NCBI GenBank assembly: GCA_900078375.1
Contig: FLQS01000012.1
Coordinates: 1-64,000 of the forward strand
Reading direction: 5' to 3'
From: an uncultured Mycobacterium sp.
GTDB lineage: Bacteria; Actinomycetota; Actinomycetes; Mycobacteriales; Mycobacteriaceae
DNA length: 64,000 nt
In this document: in pieces, positions 16,412-25,222 of the stretch
How the letters are laid out: each line of letters starts with the position of its first letter
Position numbering within the stretch: the stretch's first letter is position 1
Translations under genes and position numbers: made by a program
Notes under the pieces: model-generated
Databases searched by the model: none
Told to the model about the DNA's origin: nothing
Seen by the model: only the letters and a program-made list of their open reading frames with translations

Positions 16412-17347
16412 TCAGTCCCTGATGTGCTCGTAGAGCACGGTAGAGATGTAGCGCTCGCCGTAATCACAGACCACCGCGACGATGAGTTTGCCGGCGTTCT
16501 CCGGGCGCTTAGCGAGTTCCAGTGCAGCCCACACGATCGCGCCTGACGAGATCCCGCCCAGAATGCCTTCCTGGGTCCCCAGATCCCTGGCTACCCGAAC
16601 GGAGTCGTCGAGTTCGACGTCGATGATCTCGTCGTAGACGTCGCGGTCTAGTACCTCGGGAACGAAGTTGGCGCCGAGGCCCTGAATCTTGTGTGGCCCG
16701 GCGGTGCCCTCCGTCAGCAGTGGGGAGTCCTTGGGCTCGACTCCGACGATCTGCACGCCGGGCTTGCGCGCCTTGAGGACGTGCCCAACCCCGGTAAGAG
16801 TCCCGCCGGTGCCGATACCGGCCACGAAGATGTCGACCTTGCCATCGGTGTCCGCCCAGACCTCCTCGGCGGTGGTCTTCTCATGGATCGCCGGGTTGGC
16901 GGGATTGGCGAATTGGTTCGCCGAAACCGCATTGTCCGTTTCGGCGATGATCTGCTTCGCTCTCTCCACCGCGCCGGCCATACCCTCCGAGCCAGGTGTG
17001 AGCACGATCTCGGCGCCGTAGGCGCGCAACATCACCCGGCGCTCGGTGGACATCGTCTCGGGCATGGTCAGGATCACCTTGTAGCCACGCGCAGCGCCGA
17101 TCATCGCCAACGCGATGCCGGTGTTGCCGCTGGTGGCCTCGACGATCGTGCCACCAGGTTTGAGATCGCCGGCGGCCTCCGCGGCGTCGATGATCGCCGC
17201 GCCGATGCGATCCTTGACGCTGTTCGCCGGGTTGTAGAACTCCAATTTCACTGCGATGTCGGCGTCGAGTCCCTCGGTCAGCCGGTTCAGTCGGACCAGT
17301 GGGGTACGGCCGATCAATTCGCTGACGTTGTTGTAGATCCTGCCCAT
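16412..17347 (-). CDS. cysK: O-acetylserine sulfhydrylase (cysteine synthase A)
   Basis: A 311-residue PLP enzyme that makes cysteine from O-acetylserine and sulfide. The PLP lysine is in NSVKDR (Lys45), the substrate loop is TSGNTG near 71-76, and the phosphate-binding loop is GIGTGGT. Length and motifs match mycobacterial CysK1. An AAGGGACGGG ribosome-binding region precedes the ATG. It forms a two-gene operon with cysE, in the order synthase then acetyltransferase as in other mycobacteria, although here the pair sits between hisC2 and echA21, a different neighbourhood from M. tuberculosis as recalled. Confidence 0.96.
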   Translation of the reverse strand: MGRIYNNVSELIGRTPLVRLNRLTEGLDADIAVKLEFYNPANSVKDRIGAAIIDAAEAAGDLKPGGTIVEATSGNTGIALAMIGAARGYKVILTMPETMSTERRVMLRAYGAEIVLTPGSEGMAGAVERAKQIIAETDNAVSANQFANPANPAIHEKTTAEEVWADTDGKVDIFVAGIGTGGTLTGVGHVLKARKPGVQIVGVEPKDSPLLTEGTAGPHKIQGLGANFVPEVLDRDVYDEIIDVELDDSVRVARDLGTQEGILGGISSGAIVWAALELAKRPENAGKLIVAVVCDYGERYISTVLYEHIRD

Positions 17348-17415
17348 GCTGCCCGTCCCTTCTCGTGCACTCCACCGAACACTATTCTGTCGGCCGGCAG
17401 TCGTACGGTGGGGGC

Positions 17416-17982
17416 ATGGAAGCTTCTCCGACCGACGAACTCGACAGCGCCGAAGCGTCGCTGAAAGTATTGCAACAGGTGGTGCACGGTATCGCCACCG
17501 ACGACCTGACGAAGCAGACCCCGTGCCGCGAGTTCGACGTCGCTGGGCTGACCGATCACCTGCTGAACTCGATCACCCTGCTGGGCGGAGCGGCCGGCGC
17601 GGAACCACCGGAGCGTAATCGGGACGATTCCGTCGAGCGCCAGATCATCGAGGCCGCCCGGCCGGCGCTGGACGCCTGGCATCGCCGCGGGCTTGACGGC
17701 ACGGTTCCATTCGGCACCAACGAGGCGCCAGCACAATTCATGGCCGCCATCCTGTCGCTCGAATTCCTAGTTCACGCTTGGGATTACGCGTCAGCAGTCG
17801 ACCACCCGATCGATGCACCCGACTCGCTGACCGACTACGTGGCGGCGTTGGCGCGGCGCATCATCACCCCCGAGGGGCGGGTCAGGGCCGGCTTCGACGA
17901 TCCGGTCGACGTCGCCGCGCACGCCTCCAAGCTGGACCGGCTTGCCGCGTTCACCGGCCGGGTTCCGGTCAGCGGGTCGTGA
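17416..17982 (+). CDS. TIGR03086-type mycothiol-dependent maleylpyruvate isomerase-like protein
   Basis: A 188-residue DinB/MDMPI-fold protein. [19 protein letters not shown] near residues 35-53 and [14 protein letters not shown] near 117-130 carry the histidines expected to bind a metal. Relatives use mycothiol as cofactor, but most members have no assigned substrate. The M. tuberculosis counterpart (Rv3773c) also lies next to hisC2. A run of G just before the ATG serves as ribosome-binding site. It overlaps the convergent hisC2 gene by 14 bp. Confidence 0.82.
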   Translation: MEASPTDELDSAEASLKVLQQVVHGIATDDLTKQTPCREFDVAGLTDHLLNSITLLGGAAGAEPPERNRDDSVERQIIEAARPALDAWHRRGLDGTVPFGTNEAPAQFMAAILSLEFLVHAWDYASAVDHPIDAPDSLTDYVAALARRIITPEGRVRAGFDDPVDVAAHASKLDRLAAFTGRVPVSGS

Positions 17983-19027
17983 TCCACTTCCCGGCGAACG
18001 CCAGGAACGTGTCGTTCTCCTCGGGCGCTCCGATGGTCACCCGCACGCCGTCGGTGCCGTAGGGGCGGACCAGCACGCGGGCGTTGGCAGCCTGCTCGAC
18101 GAAGTCGGACGTCTGCTCGGGGGACAGGGGCAGCCAGACGAAATTGGCCTGCGACGGTGGGAAGGTGTAGCCCAGCTCGGTCAGCGCGGTGCAGACCCGG
18201 CGGCGTTCCTCGACCACCGCGTCGGTGCGGGCCAGCAGTTCGTCGGCGGCGAGCACCGAGGCAATCGCGGCGGCCTGCGAGACGGTGGTCGCGGTGAACG
18301 GCACGTAGACCTTGCCCAGCGCGGTGATGATGTCGGGATCGCCGACGGCGTACCCGATGCGTAGGCCGGCCAGGCCGTAGGCCTTGGAAAAGGTACGCAG
18401 CACAACGACATTGGGGTGACTGCGGGCCAGGCCGAGGCTGTCGGGCAGCATTCCGTCGCGGATGTACTCGACGTAGGCCTCGTCGATGGCGATGAGGATG
18501 TCCGACGGCACGGCGGCGACGAAGCGGGCCAGCTCGTCGGGGTCGACGACGGTGGAGGTCGGGTTGTTCGGGTTGCAGACGAAAATCAGCCGGGTGCGGT
18601 CCGTGATCGCGGCCAGCATGGCGTCCAGGTCGAAGGTGTAGTCGCGCAGCGGCACCTGAACCGCGGTGGCGCCGGCGACCCGCACCTGCAGCGGATAGAT
18701 CTCGAAGCTGCGCCAGCCGAAGATCACCTCGTCGCCGACCGATGAGGTGATCTGGATGAGCTGCTGGCACAGGCTCACCGACCCGCAGCCGACGGCGATG
18801 TGCTCGGGGGCGAAATCGACGTGCTTGGCCAGGTGCTCCTTGAGCTCCACGTAGCCGTTGTCTGGGTAGCGGTTGATGGTCTCGGCGGCTGCGGCGATAG
18901 CGGCGCGGACACTGGGCAGCGGCCCGTGCACGGTCTCGTTGCTGGCCAGCTTGATGGCACCCAGCACCGTCTTACCCGGGGTATAGGCCGGTAGATCGGC
19001 CAGTTCGGGCCGGAGACGGGCGGTCAT
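17969..19027 (-). CDS. hisC2: Histidinol-phosphate/aromatic aminotransferase HisC2
   Basis: A 352-residue fold-type I PLP aminotransferase. KLASNET near residue 30, CNPNNPTS near 160, IDEAYVEY near 187 and FSKAYGLAGLRIGY with the PLP lysine around 215 are all in place, and the C-terminal RV.IG motif is present. Members of this subgroup next to Rv3773c-like genes transaminate phenylpyruvate and similar aromatic acids or histidinol phosphate. The ATG at 19027 gives the family length. It lies upstream of and opposite to two tRNA genes. Confidence 0.92.
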   Translation of the reverse strand: MTARLRPELADLPAYTPGKTVLGAIKLASNETVHGPLPSVRAAIAAAAETINRYPDNGYVELKEHLAKHVDFAPEHIAVGCGSVSLCQQLIQITSSVGDEVIFGWRSFEIYPLQVRVAGATAVQVPLRDYTFDLDAMLAAITDRTRLIFVCNPNNPTSTVVDPDELARFVAAVPSDILIAIDEAYVEYIRDGMLPDSLGLARSHPNVVVLRTFSKAYGLAGLRIGYAVGDPDIITALGKVYVPFTATTVSQAAAIASVLAADELLARTDAVVEERRRVCTALTELGYTFPPSQANFVWLPLSPEQTSDFVEQAANARVLVRPYGTDGVRVTIGAPEENDTFLAFAGKWITTR

Positions 19028-19143
19028 TCCGTCAAGTCTAGGGGGCTGTGGGTGCTGCTTTGCCACGAGCCGTCGCGGCTGTGTACTCTCATCCATCGGC
19101 GGTTCGGGGCATCAATCAGGCTCCGGTACGCTCAGGTAGTTCA

Positions 19144-19232
19144 GGAGGCGTGCCAGAGCGGCCGAATGGGACTCACTGCTAATGAGTTGTCCCCCTTACA
19201 GGGGACCGGAGGTTCAAATCCTCTCGCCTCCG
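19144..19232 (+). tRNA. tRNA-Ser (anticodon GCU)
   Basis: An 89-nt class II tRNA: acceptor stem GGAGGCG/CGCCTCC, discriminator G, anticodon loop CTGCTAA giving GCT, long variable arm (TTGTCCCCCTTACAGGGGAC) and T-loop GGTTCAAATCC. CCA is not encoded. It is followed 37 bp later by tRNA-Arg on the same strand. Confidence 0.96.
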
Positions 19233-19269
19233 CCGCGGCTGATTCGTCAGCTACAACAATTGAAGACAG

Positions 19270-19342
19270 GCGCCCGTAGCTCAACGGATAGAGCATCTGA
19301 CTACGGATCAGAAGGTTAGGGGTTCGAATCCCTTCGGGCGCA
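19270..19342 (+). tRNA. tRNA-Arg (anticodon ACG)
   Basis: A 73-nt tRNA: acceptor stem GCGCCCG/CGGGCGC with discriminator A, D-arm TAGCTCAACGGATAGAGC, anticodon loop CTACGGA giving ACG (A34 is the substrate of TadA, also encoded in this window), T-loop GGTTCGAATCC. CCA is not encoded. Confidence 0.97.
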
Positions 19343-19488
19343 CTCAGAGTGTGTATCGCTTGGCGCTCGCCGCGACACGGTCAGAAGACGCTGCTACCGC
19401 GGCCCGGTTCTTCTAGTTCGAAAATAATCACTGCACCGTTTAGTCGGGCGTGCTGGACGGGGGGTTACCTCAGCGATCCGGCGCCGTG

Positions 19489-19755
19489 ATGAACGTCAAA
19501 TTGACGAGGCTGGTCCCATGGCCCAGAGTTGATCATGTGGGAAACGTAAGTGAACTTATGCTGATCGAGCAGGTGGTGGACCGCTTGGCGGCTGCCCACC
19601 CCGACGTGCCTCGTGACGATGTAGCTCAAACGGTTGCCAACGCGCACAATCGATTCCAGCACAGCACGATTCGAGAATTCGTCCCACTACTGGTCGAGCG
19701 TCGCGCACGCGCTGAGCTCTCGCGCAGCGAATCGCTGCTCGTCTGGTCGTCGTAA
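19489..19755 (+). CDS. Small three-helix-bundle-type hypothetical protein
   Basis: An 88-residue protein, mostly helical. The stretch VVDRLAAAHPDVPRDDVAQT followed by VANAHNRF and a conserved-looking IREFVPLLVERRARAEL matches the small actinobacterial proteins annotated as three-helix bundle dimerisation domain proteins. No catalytic residues are evident. ATG at 19489 is used; GTG at 19486 and ATG at 19558 (MLIEQVVDRL) are alternatives, the last giving just the helical domain. It stands alone between the tRNAs and a convergent secreted protein gene. Confidence 0.6.
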   Translation: MNVKLTRLVPWPRVDHVGNVSELMLIEQVVDRLAAAHPDVPRDDVAQTVANAHNRFQHSTIREFVPLLVERRARAELSRSESLLVWSS

Positions 19756-19766
19756 CCGGCCGGGGT

Positions 19767-20066
19767 TTAGACAGCGCCGGCGTTCGCGCCCTCATCGGTG
19801 TACTCGGGTCCACTCGGCTGGGGAGCATTGCCCGTGCCGCCGGCGTCCTGGCCTTCTTTCCAGTACAGATCGTCGGTCGGCAGTGGCGCGGGGCCGGTGC
19901 CGCCGGCGTTCTCGTTGTCGTCCCAGTAGTACGGCTCGTTGGGATCCGGCCACAACAGGCCGCTGCCCGAGTCGTCAGCAGAGGCCGTTGCGGCGGCCGA
20001 GAGAGTGATCGCGGCCATCGCCAGGGCCGCAAGCCCCGCCGATGCCAGTTTTGCGCGCACCATCAC
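19767..20066 (-). CDS. Small secreted acidic protein with internal repeats
   Basis: A 99-residue protein with a Sec signal peptide (cleavage expected after TASA near residue 30) and a mature acidic part of about 70 residues. The mature part contains an imperfect tandem repeat of about 22 residues: YYWDDNENAGGTGPAPLP, then LYWKEGQDAGGTGNAPQP, then a partial EYTDEGANAGA. The shared elements are Y-W or Y-T, an acidic pair, (N/D)AGGTG and AP.P. GGAGGAG lies 8 bp before the GTG at 20066, with ATG at 20063 as alternative. No family was recognised; a cell-wall or extracellular role is inferred from the signal peptide. Confidence 0.7.
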   Translation of the reverse strand: MMVRAKLASAGLAALAMAAITLSAAATASADDSGSGLLWPDPNEPYYWDDNENAGGTGPAPLPTDDLYWKEGQDAGGTGNAPQPSGPEYTDEGANAGAV

Positions 20067-20166
20067 TAACGGATCTCCTCCTCGTAAGGCGTCGACGGTC
20101 GCCGACGTCGTCCAGCGGCAGGAGAATTGTGCCGCAATTCAAGGGTGAGGGGAACCCGACCTGCGG

Positions 20167-20436
20167 TCAGTACCGCATGCCGACATCGTGCAGTGCGGCG
20201 GGCGGAGCCAAATCCAGCTCCTCGGCGCAAGTGGGGCGAAGCTGTCGCGCGATGTAGCGGACCGCGTAAACCTGAGCGATTCCGATGAGAACGAGGGGCC
20301 ATAGCGCGCCGGCCGCGGCGGACCAGAAGCCGCGTGCGACGTCACCAGGCGGGTCATCGGACTGGAAGTGTGGAGTGACCAGCCAGGCGGCGACCCCGAC
20401 GACTAACGCGCCCACCAGGTACAGATCAATCCACAT
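20167..20436 (-). CDS. Small two-helix membrane protein, unknown function
   Basis: An 89-residue protein with two hydrophobic segments (LYLVGALVVGVAAWLV near the N-terminus and AGALWPLVLIGIAQVYAV near residue 50) joined by an acidic loop, and a short polar C-terminus. ATG at 20436 (MWIDLY) is preferred over an in-frame start 66 bp upstream because the extra residues are basic and not protein-like. No family is recognised. Confidence 0.6.
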   Translation of the reverse strand: MWIDLYLVGALVVGVAAWLVTPHFQSDDPPGDVARGFWSAAAGALWPLVLIGIAQVYAVRYIARQLRPTCAEELDLAPPAALHDVGMRY

Positions 20437-20526
20437 CCCACGAGAGTCCCAGAGACTTCTTGGAGGGACATGTCGCAATCGTGTGAAGATTCTGAGAGGC
20501 ACCGAATTGACGCGTGACCGTGATCA

Positions 20527-21288
20527 CTACGTGATGGTGAGCCCGCCGTCGACGATAATTGTCTGCCCGGTCACATATCCAGCTGCCGACGACGCCAGCC
20601 ATATTGCGGTAGCGGCCAATTCGGCGGGATCACCGAGTCTGCCCACCACGATCCGGGCCAGCTGCTGATCAAGATAGCCAGGTTGGTATTCATCGGTCAT
20701 CTCGCTCTTGAAGAAGCCTGGTGCTAGCGCATTGACACGAATTCCCTTGCGGGAACCCCATTGTTGGGCCAAATCGCGGGTCAGCCCCATCACCCCGGCC
20801 TTCGACGCGCTGTATGCGGCCTGCGGCAGACCACCAGTGGTGATGCCAAGAATGCTGGCAATGTTGATGATTGAGCTTCCGGCCTGCATCACACGACCGC
20901 AGGACTGCGCCATCCAATACGAGCCGTTGAGGTTGACATCGATGACTTTGCGGAATTCTTCTGGGGTTTCGCGGGTGGCCGGCACGGCGGTGCCCACACC
21001 GGCGTTGTTGACCAGCACGTCAACCCGGCCGAACTCGTTGATCGCCGCATCGACCAGCTGCTGGCACTGTTCAGGGTCGGCGACGTCGGTCTTTCGCGTG
21101 TACACCTTGCGGCCGGCCTGCTCGACAAGGGCTGCTGTGCTTGCCAGCTGCTCCACCCGCCGGGCGCCGAGTACCAGGTCGGCGCCCGCCTCGGCGAAGG
21201 CCTGCGCGAACGACACGCCCAGGCCCGAGGACGCGCCGGTGACGATGACGACCTTGTCGTCGAGGCGGAATGAATCGAGCACGCTCAT
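20527..21288 (-). CDS. Short-chain dehydrogenase/reductase
   Basis: A 253-residue SDR: cofactor motif TGASSGLG near residues 18-25, structural NNAG near 94-97, catalytic Ser in IASILG and YSASK with the catalytic Tyr and Lys near 160-164. An arginine after the second strand (GARRVEQ) favours NADP(H). The likely role is oxidation or reduction of a hydroxyacyl or ketoacyl intermediate. Its ATG overlaps the stop codon of the acyl-CoA dehydrogenase gene (ATGA), so the two are translationally coupled, and the APH-like kinase gene upstream overlaps in the same way. Confidence 0.88.
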   Translation of the reverse strand: MSVLDSFRLDDKVVIVTGASSGLGVSFAQAFAEAGADLVLGARRVEQLASTAALVEQAGRKVYTRKTDVADPEQCQQLVDAAINEFGRVDVLVNNAGVGTAVPATRETPEEFRKVIDVNLNGSYWMAQSCGRVMQAGSSIINIASILGITTGGLPQAAYSASKAGVMGLTRDLAQQWGSRKGIRVNALAPGFFKSEMTDEYQPGYLDQQLARIVVGRLGDPAELAATAIWLASSAAGYVTGQTIIVDGGLTIT

Positions 21289-22463
21289 GACGGGTTCCTC
21301 AGCACCTGGCGGGCGATCGCATATTTGTGCACCTCGGTCGGGCCGTCGTAGATGCGGAACGCGCGCATGTCGGAGAAAATCATGCCGACCGGGGTTTCGT
21401 CGGATATGCCCATACCGCCGAGGATTTGAACACAGCGGTCGGCCACCTTGAACAGTTCCTCGGACACGTAGGCCTTGACCATCGAACTCTCGTGGCGGCC
21501 CTTGGCTCCGGTGTCCAGTGCCCAGCAGGCCCACCAGATCGCCAGTCGGCACTGCTGCAGCGCAATCTCGTTGTCCGCCAGCATGAAACCCACGCCCTGA
21601 TGCTCGCCGAGTGGTTTTCCGAATCCGGTCCGGGTGCGGGCATGCTCGATCGCGATCGAGTGGGCCCGCGACGCCGCGCCCAGCCACCGCATACAGTGCG
21701 TCAATCGTGCTGGAGTGAGCCGCAATTGGGCGTACCGCAACGCCTGGCCAACCTCGCCCAACACCGCCGACGCCGGCAGTCGCAGGTTGTTGAATTGGAT
21801 CACGCCGTGGCCCTCGACGTAATTGCGGTCCATCGTGTCCATCACGCGCTCGAGTTCGATACCCGGCGTCTGCCCGTCACACAGGAACAGCGTCGGGCCG
21901 TCGGCGCCGTGGGGGTTCGGCGCAACCCGCGCCATGATGATCCAGGTCCGCGCCTTGTTGGCCCCGGTGATCAGCCACTTGCGCCCGTTGATCACATAGT
22001 CGCTGCCGTCGAAAACCGCTTCGGTGGCAAGCTGATTCGGGTCGGACCCGGCCCCGCCGGGTTCGGTCATCGCGAATACCGACCGCTGCCTACCGTCGAT
22101 CACCGGGACCAGGAACTTCTCGGCCTGCTCCTCGGTGGCGATCTTGGACAGCACGAACATATTGCCCTCGTCGGGGGCCGCGCAGTTCAGCGCGACCGGT
22201 CCGAGAGTCGACCAGCCGGCGGCTTCGAACAACACCGCCTGGTCACGGTGCGACGGCTCGCGACCGCCGAATCGGTGCGGCGCCTGAAAGGTCAGAAGGC
22301 CGGCGTCACGCGCCAGTCCGACGAGTTCGGTGCGTAGCTCCTCGTTGGGGCCGTGTCGGGTGACACGCGGATCTCGTTCGTAGGGAACGATTTTATCGAC
22401 GACGAACGCGCGTATCTCGTCGCGCTGCGCCGCCAGGTCGCTGGGAATCTCGAAATCGATCAT
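21285..22463 (-). CDS. Acyl-CoA dehydrogenase (ACAD10/11-like group)
   Basis: A 392-residue FAD enzyme. MTEPGGAGSDPNQLAT near residues 132-147 is the flavin/substrate segment, LITGANKARTWIIMARV follows in the beta domain, and the C-terminal helix carries RIYDGPTEVHKYAIARQVL, the element typical of the ACAD10/11-related subgroup. It likely oxidises an acyl-CoA, perhaps one derived from a hydroxy acid. It overlaps the SDR downstream and the APH-like gene upstream by 4 bp each, so all three are expressed together. Confidence 0.88.
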   Translation of the reverse strand: MIDFEIPSDLAAQRDEIRAFVVDKIVPYERDPRVTRHGPNEELRTELVGLARDAGLLTFQAPHRFGGREPSHRDQAVLFEAAGWSTLGPVALNCAAPDEGNMFVLSKIATEEQAEKFLVPVIDGRQRSVFAMTEPGGAGSDPNQLATEAVFDGSDYVINGRKWLITGANKARTWIIMARVAPNPHGADGPTLFLCDGQTPGIELERVMDTMDRNYVEGHGVIQFNNLRLPASAVLGEVGQALRYAQLRLTPARLTHCMRWLGAASRAHSIAIEHARTRTGFGKPLGEHQGVGFMLADNEIALQQCRLAIWWACWALDTGAKGRHESSMVKAYVSEELFKVADRCVQILGGMGISDETPVGMIFSDMRAFRIYDGPTEVHKYAIARQVLRNPS

Positions 22464-23488
22464 CGTTGTCCCTCCATCAATGCCAAAGCCCGTTCGAACA
22501 AACGCACTGTCGCGATGTGCAGTCGATCGCCAATCTCCTTGGGCGCCAAACCTGCAGCGGCTCGAGCATTCGATCCCTCCAGGATGATGCCGAGTTTGAA
22601 ACAGGCCAGCACGGTGTACCAGTCGATGTTCGACAGGTCGCGGTTGGTGTTCTGCGCATAGCGCTCGACCAGTTCGTCAGGGGTGGCCAGGCCGCCGGCA
22701 TCCATCAGGACGTTGGTCAGTACCGAGTCGCGGCCCGGCGCGAACCAGGTGGCCAGCATCCATCCGAGGTCCAGCAGCGGATCGCCGATGGTGCACATCT
22801 CCCAGTCGACGATGGCCACCACCTCGGGGCCGGTCGGTGAGAACATCACGTTCGCGGCGTGGTAGTCGCCGTGCATGATGCCCGGCTGCCAGTCGGCAGG
22901 CTGGTTCTGCTGCAGCCAGGTGGCTACGGCGTCGACGTCACCGACGTCAGGTCCCGGATAGTTGTCGAAGCCGCTGTAGGACTCCAGCTCGGAAAGCCAC
23001 CGCGGCACTTGACGTTCCAGGAAGCCTTCCGGCTTACCGAAGTCGGCCAGACCGACCGCGACATGGTCGACGGCGCCGAGCCTGGCCACCGACTCGGCCA
23101 TCGACAGGCCCATCTCGTGGCGGATCGCGGCGTTGCCTGCGTGCAGCGCAGGCAACGTGGCTCCGGCGTTGAAGCCGTCGACCGGCTCCATCAGATAGAA
23201 CACCGCGTCGCCGAGCACCGCGGTGTCTTCGCATACCGCGATCAGCCGGGGGTGCGGGACGTCGGTGCCGGCCAGCGCGTGCAGCACCCGGGTCTCCCGC
23301 AAGATCACTTTGTTGCTCACCGGCCGCAGGTGGCGGGGTCCCCGGCGGAAGACGTAGTCGCGGCCCGATCGGGTGAAGCGGAGCATGACGTTCTGGGTGC
23401 CGCCGACGATCTCGGAGACGTCTTCCAGGGGGCCATCACCAAGGCCCTGCTCCGACATCCACGCGCTCACTGCGCTCAGGTCGTCCAC
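22460..23488 (-). CDS. APH-like phosphotransferase paired with acyl-CoA dehydrogenase
   Basis: A 342-residue protein of the aminoglycoside phosphotransferase fold. IMHGDYHAANVMF near residue 200 is the catalytic Brenner-type loop (HGDxxxxN) and IVDWEMCTIGDPLLDLGW carries the metal-binding aspartate. GGTQNVMLRF near the N-terminus is the nucleotide-binding loop. Proteins of this group sit beside acyl-CoA dehydrogenases in actinobacteria, and vertebrate ACAD11 fuses the two domains to break down 4-hydroxy acids through a phosphorylated intermediate. That function is inferred here; antibiotic resistance is unlikely. GTG at 23488 is preferred, 11 bp after the exporter stop. Confidence 0.85.
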   Translation of the reverse strand: MDDLSAVSAWMSEQGLGDGPLEDVSEIVGGTQNVMLRFTRSGRDYVFRRGPRHLRPVSNKVILRETRVLHALAGTDVPHPRLIAVCEDTAVLGDAVFYLMEPVDGFNAGATLPALHAGNAAIRHEMGLSMAESVARLGAVDHVAVGLADFGKPEGFLERQVPRWLSELESYSGFDNYPGPDVGDVDAVATWLQQNQPADWQPGIMHGDYHAANVMFSPTGPEVVAIVDWEMCTIGDPLLDLGWMLATWFAPGRDSVLTNVLMDAGGLATPDELVERYAQNTNRDLSNIDWYTVLACFKLGIILEGSNARAAAGLAPKEIGDRLHIATVRLFERALALMEGQR

Positions 23489-23498
23489 TCGGGTGAAC

Positions 23499-24815
23499 CT
23501 ACCGTACGGTTGGTTGAGCCAGTCCCTTCGGCCATGGCAATCGGCTGTCGATCGTGTGGAACACGCTCCAGCCGACCACTGTCCCCAGCGCGATCGACAG
23601 GACTGCCGCACCGGTGACCCCGAGGCTCCCCGTACTTATGCCACCTCCGGTGGCGGCCTGGCTCGCCGACTCGAAGCTCAGCGCACCGGGGACCAGCGCC
23701 CAGAAGGCCGCCAACATCATCACGATCGCCGGGGGAGAGGTCTTGATCCGCGCGGCCAGCATCGCGAACGGAACGGTGAGGAATGCGCCGATGAAGCCGG
23801 AATAGGCTGCGGCTACGAACTTTCCAGCGACCGCCTGCCCAACCAACGCGACCCCGATCGCGGCCGCCAACCAGATCAGCGACCCGCGTGGTGCGGACAG
23901 ATAGACGTAGAGCCCGATCGCCACGACGATGATCGCCACGTACAACGACCAGGAGCCCATCTGCGCCGACGCCGCCTGCGGCTCGACCTGTCCTGCGACG
24001 TGCACACCGAGCGCCACCCCGAACACCAGCAGCGCCAACTGGGCGACGCCGTACACCAGCCGGCTGCTGCCACCGATCAGCTGGTTACTGGCCAATTCCA
24101 TCGCGCCGATGGTCAGCGCCATCCCGGGCAACATCGCCACCAGTGCCGGCGCGATCACGCGCAGCAGCCCGTCGTTGGCGGTGTCGGCGACGAACCAGGT
24201 GGCCAGGATCGTCACGAGTGTCGCTGCCAAGGTCGGCAGCACCGGACTGAGTGACGGGAACGGCCGACCCAGCAGGGCGATCGCTCCGACCACCAGTCCG
24301 AGGAACAGGTATCCCGGCAGCGACGCCCAGGTGGGGTTGATGACCATGCCGAAACCGATTGTCGTGACGGCATATCCGATGGTCGTCGCGACCGGACCGA
24401 ATCGCGGGCGCAGATTGCGCGCCCGGTTGGTCGCTTCGATGGCGTCGGCGGGGGTGATCGCGCCGACGGAGGCCAGGGTGGCGATGTCGTCGATGCGCCC
24501 GGCCATATCCAGCTGCAACGAGTAGGTCGTCGACGTGTCGACTTCGTAGCCGACGATGCCCACCTGGATCATCAGGACGGTGGGCAGCACGACGATGCGC
24601 ACCGGCTGGGTGGTGTACTGCGCGGCGATCTCCAGCAGCCTCGACGTCACCAGCTGTGTCGGCTGCTCGACCTCGAGCAGGGCGATGCCGATCTCCCGCA
24701 ACATCGCCGCGACTTCAGCCTGGTCGTGGGAGTCCGGCGGACCCAGCGGCTCCGGGGGTGTCTTGCGGATCTTGTCGAGGATCCGTGCGCGACGGGCCCG
24801 TCGTTTTTCGTCCAT
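23499..24815 (-). CDS. Threonine/serine exporter family protein (ThrE type)
   Basis: A 438-residue protein. The N-terminal DUF1212-type region (about residues 35-170) contains LLEVEQPTQLVTSRLLEIAAQY, followed by about ten hydrophobic segments in the C-terminal two thirds. This matches single-chain ThrE-type exporters of threonine or serine known from Corynebacterium. The M. tuberculosis relative is longer. The gene is on the same strand as the downstream kinase gene (11 bp gap) and 7 bp from the DUF1622 gene upstream, so the SDR/dehydrogenase/kinase set may be co-transcribed with it, though functional relation is not evident. Confidence 0.82.
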   Translation of the reverse strand: MDEKRRARRARILDKIRKTPPEPLGPPDSHDQAEVAAMLREIGIALLEVEQPTQLVTSRLLEIAAQYTTQPVRIVVLPTVLMIQVGIVGYEVDTSTTYSLQLDMAGRIDDIATLASVGAITPADAIEATNRARNLRPRFGPVATTIGYAVTTIGFGMVINPTWASLPGYLFLGLVVGAIALLGRPFPSLSPVLPTLAATLVTILATWFVADTANDGLLRVIAPALVAMLPGMALTIGAMELASNQLIGGSSRLVYGVAQLALLVFGVALGVHVAGQVEPQAASAQMGSWSLYVAIIVVAIGLYVYLSAPRGSLIWLAAAIGVALVGQAVAGKFVAAAYSGFIGAFLTVPFAMLAARIKTSPPAIVMMLAAFWALVPGALSFESASQAATGGGISTGSLGVTGAAVLSIALGTVVGWSVFHTIDSRLPWPKGLAQPTVR

Positions 24816-24822
24816 ACCCGCA

Positions 24823-25221
24823 TCATTGTGGATGCGTGGCTGTCCCGGGGGTCGGCTCGGTGAGGTCAGGCGTGGCTTGCGGCTGGCGGTTTTTCTGCCA
24901 CGGCCAGTACCCCGTGATCTCCAGTTCCAGCGAGAAACTGAGGAACGTGCGGATCAGCACGATCCCCGCGAGCACGGCCACGCTGCGTGCATCGGGCGTG
25001 ACGGCCACCGTGCGGATGATGTCGGCGGCCACCAGCAGTTCCAGGCCCAGCAGGATCGAGCGGCCAAGCTGCTGGCGAAACGCCCGGTAGGCGTCGCCGG
25101 TGCGCAGCCGCCGCAGGATGCCCGCCGCCGAGAGCAACGCGCCGATCGCGATGACGGCGACGCCGACGGCGTCGATCGCCTTGCCGACCGTCTCGATGAT
25201 CTCGAAGAAGTTCACCGACAA
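24823..25221 (-). CDS. DUF1622 membrane protein
   Basis: A 132-residue protein with three hydrophobic segments. AYRAFRQQLGRSILLGLELLVAADIIRT in the centre and LIRTFLSFSLELEITG near residue 95 are the hallmark of DUF1622 proteins. The C-terminus is a polar Pro/Thr tail. Function of the family is unknown. It is separated by 1 bp from the anchored protein upstream and by 7 bp from the exporter downstream. Confidence 0.85.
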   Translation of the reverse strand: MSVNFFEIIETVGKAIDAVGVAVIAIGALLSAAGILRRLRTGDAYRAFRQQLGRSILLGLELLVAADIIRTVAVTPDARSVAVLAGIVLIRTFLSFSLELEITGYWPWQKNRQPQATPDLTEPTPGTATHPQ

Positions 25222-25222
25222 A

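Noticed and set aside
15823-17347. Riboswitch or T-box upstream of cysK-cysE
   Set aside because: The 68-bp spacer before cysK is too short and shows no recognisable leader structure.
22460-23488. Aminoglycoside resistance gene
   Set aside because: The APH fold is clear, but the gene is coupled to an acyl-CoA dehydrogenase and an SDR, a setting typical for metabolic kinases and not for resistance enzymes.
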